Shown here: one piece after another, positions 9,800-18,894 of the stretch | How the letters are laid out: the number at the start of each line of letters is the position of its first letter | Numbering within the stretch: the stretch's first letter is position 1 | Assembly: GCA_026003235.1 (NCBI GenBank) | Contig: BPGW01000004.1 | Location: forward strand, 146,665 to 188,819 | Origin: Bacteroidia bacterium | GTDB lineage: Bacteria > Bacteroidota > Bacteroidia > SpSt-205 | DNA length: 42,155 nt | Direction of reading: 5' to 3' | Notes under the pieces: model-generated | Told to the model about the DNA's origin: nothing | The model's database searches: none | What the model saw: the letters and a program-made list of their open reading frames with translations, nothing else | Translations under genes and position numbers: made by a program

Positions 9800-11806
9800 A
9801 TGGACAGCGCTGCGCGCTGGCTGGCTGCTTTGCCTGCGCTGCGAGGTGAGAAAGACTTTCGCCGGCATGTGGAAGCCTACGAGGAGGCTTTCCAGAAAAA
9901 AGCTGTGCCCCCCTTAGAGCCGTTGTGGTACCCTGAGCTACTCGGTTCTCACAAGCCTCACCTGCAAGCGATCCTGGAAGAGCTGGGCCATCCCTCTTAT
10001 GCCAGCTTGCATCGCTGGAGCGTAGAACGGCGAGCGGAGTTCTGGGGCTACCTTCTCCAGCGGCTACGCATTCCCTTTGAGCGGCCTCCTGTGCAAATAC
10101 TGGCTTTCCCTGAAGGAGACATAACCCAGCCCAGGTGGCTAACCGGCGCTGTGTGGAATAGCGTGGAAGCCCTTTTTCAGGCCGATCCTCAAAGCATAGC
10201 GCTGGTGTTTTACCCCATAGCGGGGGCTCCTCGTGCGTGGACGTATGAGGAGCTGCGGATGGAAGTGCGTCAAGTGGCTGGGGCTCTTTATGCTCAAGGC
10301 CTTCAGCCGGGCCAGACCGTCGCGCTTTGCTTGCCCATGCGGCCCGAGGCAGTCTTTCTGTACTTGGGGGCCTTGTACGCTGGCGTTACGGTGGCTACCA
10401 TCCCCGATAGCCTCTCCGGCGAAGAGATCGCCGCTCGCCTCCAGATCGTCCAGCCGCAGCTTTTCTTCACGCAGGATGGGCTGGTGCGCGAAGGAAAGTT
10501 CTTGCCCCTGTTTGATCGGCTCCAGGCGCACCGCCTGCCTCGTACGTACCTCTTAGCGGCGGGCCAGGCCCTCCAAGCTCGCCTACGCAATAACACCTAC
10601 CCTTACCGATCCTTCTTTGAGAATGTAGAGCCGCTGACCCGACCGCATCGGGCTGGTTCGTACCATCCCATCGGGGTGCTTTTCTCTTCGGGCACCACCG
10701 CCACCCCCAAAGCTATTCCTTGGACGCATCTGACGGCCCTAAAGGCGCTGACAGACGGCTACTTGTACCATGATTTGCGGCCGGGGGATGTGGTGGCCTG
10801 GCCTACTAACCTGGGGTGGATGATGGGGCCCTGGCTGCTTTTTGCAGGGTTGGGAGCGGGAGCTACCGTGGCGCTCTACGAAGGCCCCCCTAATACGCCG
10901 GGTTTTTGCGATTTTGTGGAGAAAGCCGGGGTTACCGTGCTGGGCGTGGTGCCCTCTCTGGTGCGCCGCTGGATAGAGACCCAGGCCTGGGAAGGAAAAG
11001 ATTGGAGCCGAATCCGCCTCTTCAGTTCAACCGGCGAGGCCTCTAATCCCTGGCACATGTGGCAGCTCATGGCTAAAGCCGGGTACAAACCTATCCTGGA
11101 GTACTGTGGAGGGACAGAGATAGGTGGGGGCTACATCACCAGCACGCTTCTGCATCCCAACGCTCCCAGCCAGTTCACCGCTCCGGCGCTCGGACTGGAT
11201 TTTGTGATCCTTTCGGAGGACGGCCAGCCCGCGGACGAAGGGGAGCTCTTTTTGGTTCCGCCTTCCGTGGGGCTTTCGCAGACGCTGCTCAACGCCGACC
11301 ACGAGCGGGTGTATTATGCGGGCACGCCGCCTGTCCAGCCGGGATGGGTTGGGGCTACAGGAGCTGAAGTGCCGCGAGAGTATGCGGGCGTGCCCATGCG
11401 GTTGCGACGACATGGGGATTACATGCGCCGCCTACCTTCGGGCTACTGGGTTTCTGGTGGGCGGGCCGACGACGCCATGAACCTGGGCGGGATCAAGGTT
11501 TCCTCCACCGAGATCGAGCGGGTGGTGGCGCAGGTGCCTGGCGTGGGCGAAGCCGCTGCGATCGCTGTGCCCCCGCCTGAAGGGGGGCCCGACCGCCTCG
11601 TGCTTTACCTGGTGCTCCAGGAAGGCCAACCCCGTGACCCCTCCTTCTGGAAGGAAGCCTGCGCCCAAGCTATCCGGCAAAAGCTCAGCCCTCTCTTTGC
11701 CTTGCATGAAGTGGTCCTGGTGGAGGAACTCCCCCGCACGGCTTCCAACAAGGTGATGCGCCGGCTCTTGCGCCAACGCTACCTGGAGCAGCACGCCCAC
11801 CCGTGA
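9800..11806 (+). CDS. AMP-forming acyl-activating enzyme, resembling plant AAE17/AAE18
   Basis: 668 residues; it should convert a carboxylic acid, ATP and CoA to the acyl-CoA, AMP and pyrophosphate. Motifs: P-loop SSGTTATPKAIP (about 296), WPTNLGWMMGPW (about 333), STGEASN (about 410), EYCGGTEIGGG (about 433), RRHGD (about 535), hinge/C-domain GRADDAMNLGGIKVSS (about 554), and TASNKVMRR near the end with the expected catalytic Lys. From memory, the run from WPTNLGWMMGPW to NLGGIKVSS follows plant acyl-activating enzymes 17/18 more closely than ordinary acetyl- or acetoacetyl-CoA synthetases, which it otherwise resembles in size. The substrate is unknown. The last codon overlaps the next gene (GTGA). 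Start chosen from the promoter and the divergent neighbour. Confidence 0.85.
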   Translation: MDSAARWLAALPALRGEKDFRRHVEAYEEAFQKKAVPPLEPLWYPELLGSHKPHLQAILEELGHPSYASLHRWSVERRAEFWGYLLQRLRIPFERPPVQILAFPEGDITQPRWLTGAVWNSVEALFQADPQSIALVFYPIAGAPRAWTYEELRMEVRQVAGALYAQGLQPGQTVALCLPMRPEAVFLYLGALYAGVTVATIPDSLSGEEIAARLQIVQPQLFFTQDGLVREGKFLPLFDRLQAHRLPRTYLLAAGQALQARLRNNTYPYRSFFENVEPLTRPHRAGSYHPIGVLFSSGTTATPKAIPWTHLTALKALTDGYLYHDLRPGDVVAWPTNLGWMMGPWLLFAGLGAGATVALYEGPPNTPGFCDFVEKAGVTVLGVVPSLVRRWIETQAWEGKDWSRIRLFSSTGEASNPWHMWQLMAKAGYKPILEYCGGTEIGGGYITSTLLHPNAPSQFTAPALGLDFVILSEDGQPADEGELFLVPPSVGLSQTLLNADHERVYYAGTPPVQPGWVGATGAEVPREYAGVPMRLRRHGDYMRRLPSGYWVSGGRADDAMNLGGIKVSSTEIERVVAQVPGVGEAAAIAVPPPEGGPDRLVLYLVLQEGQPRDPSFWKEACAQAIRQKLSPLFALHEVVLVEELPRTASNKVMRRLLRQRYLEQHAHP

Positions 11807-12258
11807 AAAGAGCGCTTCTGCTGGCATGCTTATGGGCCTGCAGCCGTGAGACAGGCGCTTCTTCACCCTGGGAAAGTACCCTCTTCGGACCCCAAGGGTG
11901 GGTAACCTGGCTTGGTCGGTCTGCCGCTGACACAACCCTCTTTCCAGGTATAGCTCCTTATTACGCTGATAGCCTGGGGTGGGTCTATCTCTACAGCGAA
12001 GAAGAAGGGACCAAGTTCTGGGTGGAAGTGTACAGAGGCCAAGGGCCAAGCGTCCAAACCCTTAGCTTGACGTGGGAAAGTACAGACTTTCGGCAGCTTA
12101 CCGAGCGGTACGTACAACTGCGGCGGCTTTTAGAGCGGCGATATGGCCCTTCGCGGGGGGTGGTAGGGCGTCAGTACTGGAGCCTTGACACCCTTGAAGC
12201 CTACCTGGTCCTTAGCCCGGAGCGCCGTTACTTGCAGGTTCACTTTGTGCGCAGATAG
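11803..12258 (+). CDS. Small predicted lipoprotein, function unknown
   Basis: 151 residues. It begins with a GTG that overlaps the preceding stop (GTGA), so it is coupled to the acyl-activating enzyme. The N-terminus MKRALLLACLWACS is a short signal sequence with two possible lipobox cysteines (LLLAC at residue 9 or LWAC at 13), suggesting a lipid-anchored periplasmic protein. The rest is hydrophilic with several aromatic and arginine-rich strands (RYVQLRRLLERRYG near residue 100). I recognise no family. The downstream adenosyltransferase has its own promoter element overlapping the end of this gene. Confidence 0.65.
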   Translation: MKRALLLACLWACSRETGASSPWESTLFGPQGWVTWLGRSAADTTLFPGIAPYYADSLGWVYLYSEEEGTKFWVEVYRGQGPSVQTLSLTWESTDFRQLTERYVQLRRLLERRYGPSRGVVGRQYWSLDTLEAYLVLSPERRYLQVHFVRR

Positions 12259-12259
12259 C

Positions 12260-12267
12260 GAACTTTG
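12260..12267 (+). promoter_or_regulatory. Near-consensus -7 element GAACTTTG
   Basis: One mismatch to TAnnTTTG (G for the first T), ending 4 bases before the GTG at 12272. The same CGAACTTTG nonamer occurs before the gene at 32569. Confidence 0.45.
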
Positions 12268-12271
12268 CCCG

Positions 12272-12823
12272 GTGAAAATCTACACCCGTACAGGCGATCA
12301 AGGCGAGACAGGCCTCTTAGGAGGGGGGCGCGTCTCCAAGGCAGACTTGCGCATTGAGGCCTATGGTACGCTGGATGAGCTGAATGCCGTCTTGGGGCTG
12401 CTGGCGCAGGAAGTTTCGCCGCAGGACGAGCCGGCCATCCGACGCATCCAGACCCAGCTTTTTGTGATGGGTTCGCATCTGGCGGCAGGCCGCACCGACA
12501 AGCCGGTTCCTTTGCCTCCTTTTTCAGAGGAGGAGATTAGCTGGCTTGAAGCGGACATAGACCGGAGGCAGGCCGAAGTGCCTCCTATGCGGTACTTTAT
12601 TCTGCCGGGGAGCTGTCGCGCCGAAGCTTATGCGCACTTGGCCCGCACCGTGTGCCGGCGAGCTGAGCGGCGCCTCGTGGCCCTTCATGCGCAGGAGCCC
12701 GTTCCTTCCCTTTTTCTCTCCTACCTCAACCGCTTGAGCGACTGGCTCTTCGTGCTGGGGCGCCACCTGTCTCACCGGCTGGGCGCCACTGAGATCCCCT
12801 GGCAGCCCGAAAAACCCCGCTGA
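12272..12823 (+). CDS. PduO-type corrinoid adenosyltransferase
   Basis: 183 residues from a GTG start (KIYTRTGDQGETGLLGGG follows immediately, the usual N-terminus). It transfers the 5'-deoxyadenosyl group of ATP to cob(I)alamin to make adenosylcobalamin. The ATP-binding N-terminal motif is at residues 5-19, AYGTLDELNAVLG at about 30-42, and the conserved helix with RTVCRRAERRL near 130-140. The frame is open further upstream to 12185, but that part overlaps the lipoprotein gene and is not family sequence. No B12-dependent enzyme is seen in the window. Confidence 0.92.
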   Translation: MKIYTRTGDQGETGLLGGGRVSKADLRIEAYGTLDELNAVLGLLAQEVSPQDEPAIRRIQTQLFVMGSHLAAGRTDKPVPLPPFSEEEISWLEADIDRRQAEVPPMRYFILPGSCRAEAYAHLARTVCRRAERRLVALHAQEPVPSLFLSYLNRLSDWLFVLGRHLSHRLGATEIPWQPEKPR

Positions 12824-12869
12824 GATTTTCCAAATCCTAAGTTTAGTCCGCTCGTCTAGGTTTTCGAAC

Positions 12870-12914
12870 CACTCGTGCGCACTTTTGCGCAAGTGAGGTA
12901 GCCTACCGCTACCT
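12870..12914 (+). terminator. Two small hairpins in the intergenic space after the adenosyltransferase
   Basis: CACT-cg-TGCGCA (12870-12881) pairs with TGCGCA-AGTG (12886-12895) around a CTTT loop with a two-base bulge. It is followed directly by AGGTAG (12896-12901) pairing with CTACCT (12909-12914). No T-run follows, so termination is uncertain; the hairpins could instead act in regulation of the next gene. Confidence 0.3.
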
Positions 12915-12955
12915 GTCAGCCGCTCCCTCTTGCAACCTATGGGGCATTTTTGACG

Positions 12956-12963
12956 TATCTTTG
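12956..12963 (+). promoter_or_regulatory. -7 promoter element TATCTTTG
   Basis: Exact TAnnTTTG, 15 bases before the ATG at 12979 and 8 bases before an out-of-frame ATG at 12972; a TTG lies at 12930-12932. Confidence 0.65.
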
Positions 12964-12978
12964 TTGTGTCTATGAGAT

Positions 12979-15900
12979 ATGCGCTTCTTGACAGGAGCAG
13001 CCTTGCTCTCTCTGCTTTGGGCTCAGACGATTGGAACGAGCGAACCCACCCTTTTGGTGTGCGGTACGCCTGGGACGGTATCCGTGACGATAAGCAACAC
13101 CACCCCCAACCCTATGACGGGGGTGCAGCTTGCGGTGGCGATGCCTCCTGGGGTGCTTTACCAGGTGGGCACCGTAAGCGCTCCAGCGACAGAGGTATCT
13201 GTTAGTCCGCCCAATCAGCCGGTATTTGGACTGCCGGACTTAGCGCCTACCCAGTCTGTAACCTTCACTTTTGCGGTACAGGCCGGCTGCGATGTGCTGG
13301 CTTTCTTAGCTGACCCTGACAACGAAGTCAAGAACACCTATACCCTCACTTGGAGTGGGGGCGGTTCGTACACCTACACACCTGGGTATGAGTATACGAT
13401 CCAGCAGCCTCTCCTGCAGTATGCCAGCATCGTCAACCAGACCTACACCGCTCCGAGTGCGCCGGCCACTTTTACGCGCACCTTTACCGTTACCAACGCA
13501 GGGGATGGACGGCTGGCGCTTTTCCGCCACACCGAAACCAGCGGTAGTGGACTTCTCATCACCGGCAGTACTGGCGGTACGGTGATTAGCGGGGGCCCTC
13601 ACGCGCTTACGCTGGAGTTTACGGGCGCTCACTTCACGGCGGTGGGAAACAACGACGCCTACTTGGACCCCGGGGAAAGCATCTCTTTCACGGTGAGCTA
13701 TGAGATCACCAGCTGTTCGGATTTGGGCTCCTCTTTTGCGCTCACTTGGGGCTGTAATAGCCAGACTTGTCAGACGGTGAACGAAACGGGTGGAGCTACG
13801 GTATCAGCCAGTGGGCTAGTACCCAATTTGGTCACAAGCGGCTATACCCCCAATGGGAATGTAGTGCTGATTACCCAGGAAAGCAGCTGTTACCAAGATG
13901 CGCCGGGGGCTGCAAGCCGTGTACGCCTCCGCTTAGCCAACGCAGGTACGGGAGCCGCCTACAGCGTCACGTTGGCTATTTTCATCTCTGACTACCCCTC
14001 TGATGTGTATCGCTCCTACATGCCAGCTCGGATAGATACGCATTCCCTGGTGGTGCGGATAGGGTCTACTGTCCAGCCCCGCATCATCACAAGCTCCTTA
14101 GCAGGCGATCCCACACCCTGCTTTACGGCGCCCGATCCGGTCAAGTACCTCACCCTCTATGTGCCCCAAGTGCCAGCCGGCGAAACCTTATACGTGGAGT
14201 TTGACCATTACCTATGCGGGCTGGAAGCGTGCCATGGCGTCACCCGTCCCAACATTCGCAGCATAGGGTGGAACCTCTCCTACAAAAACGCTTGCAACGA
14301 CTCCTATACGGCCTCTGGCGGCTCTAACTACCGCACGCAATTCAACGCTTCGCTTACGAATACCCATCCAGGCACGGTTTCCGATGGGCAAGCCTTCAAT
14401 GTATGTGTATCTTTGGGAGAAGAGCCAGGGAATTACACAGAGTACTTTGTAGGGAACTACGTCAACTCCGGTGGAGCTCCTTCCTCTACAGGCTATTACT
14501 TTATGTGGGTTTTTCAGCTGCCGCCGGGGGTGCTGTACACGGGCGGGCCTATTCAATGGGTGGGCACCCAGTGGAACGACCCGACCATTACGCTCACTTG
14601 GCCTGCCGATAATGTGATTGTCTCCGGTTCTACGGTGACGGTCTATTTCACGCACCCGAACCGACCAGGGGGGTGGCAGACTTATTGGCCGACCGGCTCC
14701 TTCAAAAACTCGTATGTGTGCCTGCCTGTGCAGGTGGTGTGTGGTACAGGAGGGACAGCTCCTATCACTTCGGCGGTGTATTATAACCCGGACCCTTCCT
14801 GCAATCCTGCCCCTTTCTGCTATGGCATGCCGCAGAGCACCTCTATCAGCGTAAACTGTCCCGTGGCGTGCCCAGCGGGAATGGAATTCACGCACTTCAG
14901 TTTTGAGCGGGTCTCGTACGGCCTGCGGGACGATAACAACGATGGCGTACCCGATGCTAACACAGCCCCGAACCTTGCTCTGATACGCAAGGACCGCTTC
15001 ATGGTCACGGACACAGGGCTGGCGGTTTTTGAAGGGGTGGTGCGCGGCGGCCCTTGGCAAGATGCCTGGGCTTGGATGGAGTTTGGTTCATGGGGCGACG
15101 TCTTCCGACGAGTGGAAGCTCAAGTGGAGGTGAAGCGGCCTGGGGTTGGCGTATGGCAAGGGGTAGTGCCTCTGTTAGAGGATCCTTTCTGCAGCGGGTG
15201 GCCGGATTGCATGCGGTTTGCGGTGGATTTGCGGGTCTCTACCCTGCAGGCGCAGGGTATTTTGCCGCCGGGTTTCACCTACCAGGACCAGGATACCGTG
15301 CGGGTGCGCATGCGGGTTTATTACCTTTACAACCCAGGTGGGTACCAAGGCCCCATGAACATCACGCCTTACTTGTACATCACGGCTAATCCTGCGCCGT
15401 TGGGGCCCCAACTGACTCCCCACGCGCCTGGAGATCGGCTCAGCTGCCGAAGCTGGAGCGCTACCGCTGAGCTCATTGGGTATTATTTCTACGCGACGGA
15501 TCCTTTTCTGTACGATGTGAGCGGATGCGATACAGTGCTCGTAGGGCTGCGGCAGTACCTTAGCATAGGTCCTTGCTGCGCTAACTACTGTTCTGGCAAC
15601 CTTTTCCCTTATGAGTATCGGCTTTGGGCTTTGCCGGCGCAGATCACGGTGACGCTACCGGCGGGGTGGCGCTACGTGCCGGGCAGCGGCTACCTGCATC
15701 ACCAGCGCACCCAGGGCAATGCCACCGCCACTTCAGCTACCTGTGTGCCCCAAGAGACTACGCCGGGTACCGCAGAGCCCGTCGATCCCAACGCCAGTCC
15801 CCTGGTCTTCAACCTAAATTCCCTCTTCACGACGAATGGGGGATCGCTCGTGGCCAGCGATGATGGGCTGTTTGGCCTGCTTCACTTCAAGATCGTGCCT

Positions 15901-18810
15901 TCCTGCGCTGCAGCTGTGGAGACCGAGGTTCCCTTGGCGTTACAGCATTCCAGTTTGCAGGTCGGCTAAATGAGGCTATCACCTCTCTCCGCCGCCTCCT
16001 GCTGGGCTGCGGCTCTTCTACCCGAGGGACCCCGTTTGGCTGTAGAAGCTATCGCTAACCCCCGTGGTCGCTACCCCAGAATCAAATCGAGTGGTACATC
16101 AAAGTCTCCAATACCTCCAACGTTTCCGATGCTCCAAATACCTTCCTGTTTTTCCAATCGCAGCATGGCAACCTCTCGGTGGTCAGTGTGACAGATGCGG
16201 TTACAAGCACGGTGATTGCGCCGGTGGGGGGATATTATCCCATAGGCACACTGGCCAAGGGGACGGATCGGTACTTTTATGTGCGGGCGCAGCTGGCCGG
16301 GTGTACCCCGCCCGACACGCTCTGGGCACGAGTGGGGTGGGATTGTGCCGGCTATCCGCCTTCGTTAGCCACGTATGCGTGTGTGAACAGCGCGCCGCGC
16401 GATACCCTTACCTATCTCTTAGGCACACCAGCTCTCACCATTGGCTCCACGGTAAGTCCTAACCCCTCAGAACTTTGTGACTCTTTAGAGGTGACCGTGA
16501 CCGTGACCAATGCGGGTTCTGCGTACGCTTACCAGCCGCGGTTGTACTTTATCTTGCCGACGGGGGTGGTGTATGTAGCGGGGTCGGCCGAGGCTAATAC
16601 AGGCAGTGGCTGGTATCCTATCGCTGATCCGTCGGTGTTCTTTGGGGTGTTGCGGTTCTGGGACCTGGCGGGGGTGGTGCCTGCCTGGAGCGGGGGCATG
16701 CCGCATACGGGGACGAACCAAGTGCAGATTCGCTTCCGTGTCACCCACCACCTGCAGTTACATAAGTGGCGCACAAATACGCTATTACGCCCTCTGGCGC
16801 AACCTGTGTAACCAGCCCCAATACCAGATTGCCGCTTCGCCCGTGGTGGCCCTCTCCAACGTGATTGTGCCCTACAACGCCAACATAACTGCACCTGATA
16901 TAGAGGTGCGAGGCTGTACGCAAACCTATACGTATGCGGTCAGCATCACCAACCTGGGCACGGGTACCACCACTTCGTTTGACAGTGTGCGGGTTTCCAT
17001 TCCTGCCGGGATCTATGTGACCGGCAGTACGGTGCCTGGCTCCAACTTTACCCCGCATGAGCCGGTGGTCACCAGCAGTGGCGGGTTTACGCTACTCACC
17101 TGGGGGCTTCAGGCGGGACACGGACCAGGGACAAACATGAGTTTTTCGTTCAGCTTCCAGGTAGACCCTTCGCTGCCCAGTGGGAGCTACCCGATTACGG
17201 TGCAGACGGTGATCAACGCCAGTCGGGCCTGTGGGGCTAGCACGTGCAACGTCTTTTATGCTACGGGTACGGCCAATGCGACGATGACGGTGGTGCGGCC
17301 ATCGGGTCTTTGGACTGGCGAGGTGGACCGAGACTGGTTCAGGCCCTTCAATTGGGGCGATTGTCAGGTGCCTACCTGTGCTGTGGATGTGATCATCCCT
17401 GATACCATCAACGATCCGCTCATCGCAGGAGGTGTAGCTTCGTGTCGGGATATCACCATTCAAACCGGTGCGCTGCTGGAGATTGCTCCCAATGGGCAGA
17501 TAGACATTTGCCGGCACTATACCCTTGAGGCGGGGGCCACCTTAGATGCTAAGCCGGGTTCGCATGGCCGTTTTGTAGGGGCGGTGGATCAAAACTACCG
17601 GCGACAGGGCACGGGCGACTGGTGGGATGTGACCATAGCCCAAGCGGTGCCGGGCCGGCGCCTAATCCTGCTGGATGACTTGGTTCTGGACGGCACGCTC
17701 ACGCTCAACCTGGGCGTAATAGACGGCTTCTCGTTTGGGAAGGAAGTGTTTGCCCGCCGGGCCGCAGCCAATGCTGTGACGATAGGCAACCCCAACAGCT
17801 ACGTATCGGGCATTTTGCGGCGCAACCTCAACACCTCGGCCGTAGATGGGTGGTACCACTTACCGGTAGGGGAGCTGCCCAGTGGCAAGGGATATCAGCT
17901 GGCTCAAGTGCTATTTGATGCAGCGCCGGGCTTTCCTCAGCTGGTGGCTCACTTTGAGCCTATCGCTCCTACGTCGTGCGTGACTTATACGGACTGTGGA
18001 GCGAATTATGGCATGTTGCCTAATTTGGACAATGGCTACTGGGTGATTGATCGGGCGGCAGGCACGGCTACGTCGTTCCACATTCGGGTCTATGCGCGTA
18101 ACTACACCAATGCCAGTGGGGCTTCGTATGCGGTGGTCAAGCGGCCTACAGGCAGCGGTGTACCGTTTGATTTTTACGGCGTATGCGAAGGGGCACCCTA
18201 CGATCAGGCCAGCCAGACGGGTCGCCTGCAGGTGCCGGACTTTTCGGAGTTTGCGGTGGCGCAAAGCCCCATGCCGTTGGCGGTGCGCTTCATTGAGGTG
18301 CGGGCGTATCCTCACACTCAACATGTGCAGGTGCTCTTTGTGGTGCGGCAAGATTGGGAGCTGGCGCTGCGGCACGAAGTGGAGCGAAGCTTAGATGGTC
18401 TCAGCTGGCAAAAGGTGGGTGAATTGCCTGCCGAAGCTGCCTGGAGTCGCGAAGGGGAGGTAGGCAGCTATCGCTGGATAGACAACGAGGTTCAGCCGGG
18501 CAAGCGGTATTTCTACCGAGTGCGGGCGGTAGAACGAACTGGCAGCAGCTACCTTTCTCCGGTGGTGGAAGCGGTCATTCCTCTACCAGGGGAGCTGTGG
18601 GTGCGGGTCTGGCCTAATCCCGCCAGCACCGAAGCCTGGGTAGAAGCTTCCGAACCAGGCCACACGGTGCGAGTGTGGGATATGCGAGGACAGTTGGTGT
18701 GGCAAGGCATAATGCAGACGGAGCGGCTGGCGCTGCCGGCGGCCTCGCTGGCCAGCGGGGTGTATGTGGTGGAAGTGGGTTCGGTGCGGGTGCGGTGGGT
18801 GAAAGAGTGA
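12979..18810 (+). CDS. Giant T9SS-secreted protein with DUF11-like repeats (frame broken)
   Basis: About 1,943 residues after joining. Signal peptide MRFLTGAALLSLLWAQ; then many DUF11/CARDB-like beta-sandwich domains (recurring VTVTNAGS and PPGVLY patterns); a thrombospondin-3-like calcium loop DDNNDGVPD near residue 651; a region from about 17300 (DWFRPFNWGDCQVPT) like the cell-wall adhesion domains found before T9SS tails; and a type A sorting domain (VRVWPNPAST, then VRVWDMRGQLVW, then ASGVYVVEV). It is probably exported by T9SS and attached to the surface, perhaps as an adhesin. The frame breaks near 15966, changes frame twice around the C-runs at about 16059 and 16077 (LAVEAIA, then PVVATP, then QIEWYIKVSN) and again near 16745. 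An alternative start at 12972 would need one indel near 12990 (giving MRYALL then TGAALLSLL). Confidence 0.75.
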
Positions 18811-18835
18811 CGGGCTTCGGAGCGACAAGCTTGCT

Positions 18836-18878
18836 AAGGGCTGGCGGCCTGAAAAGGGTTGCCAGCCCTTGGCTTTTT
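18836..18878 (+). terminator. Intrinsic terminator between convergent genes
   Basis: A perfect 10-bp stem, AAGGGCTGGC (18836-18845) with GCCAGCCCTT (18861-18870), a 15-base loop and a T5 run after GGC on the plus strand. It sits between the end of the giant T9SS gene and the end of polA and could serve both directions. Confidence 0.7.
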
Positions 18879-18894
18879 AGGGCTTTTCGTTGGG

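Noticed and set aside
14212-15060. 282-codon open frame opposite the DUF11 protein
   Set aside because: Arg/His-rich shadow sequence without signal peptide or motif.
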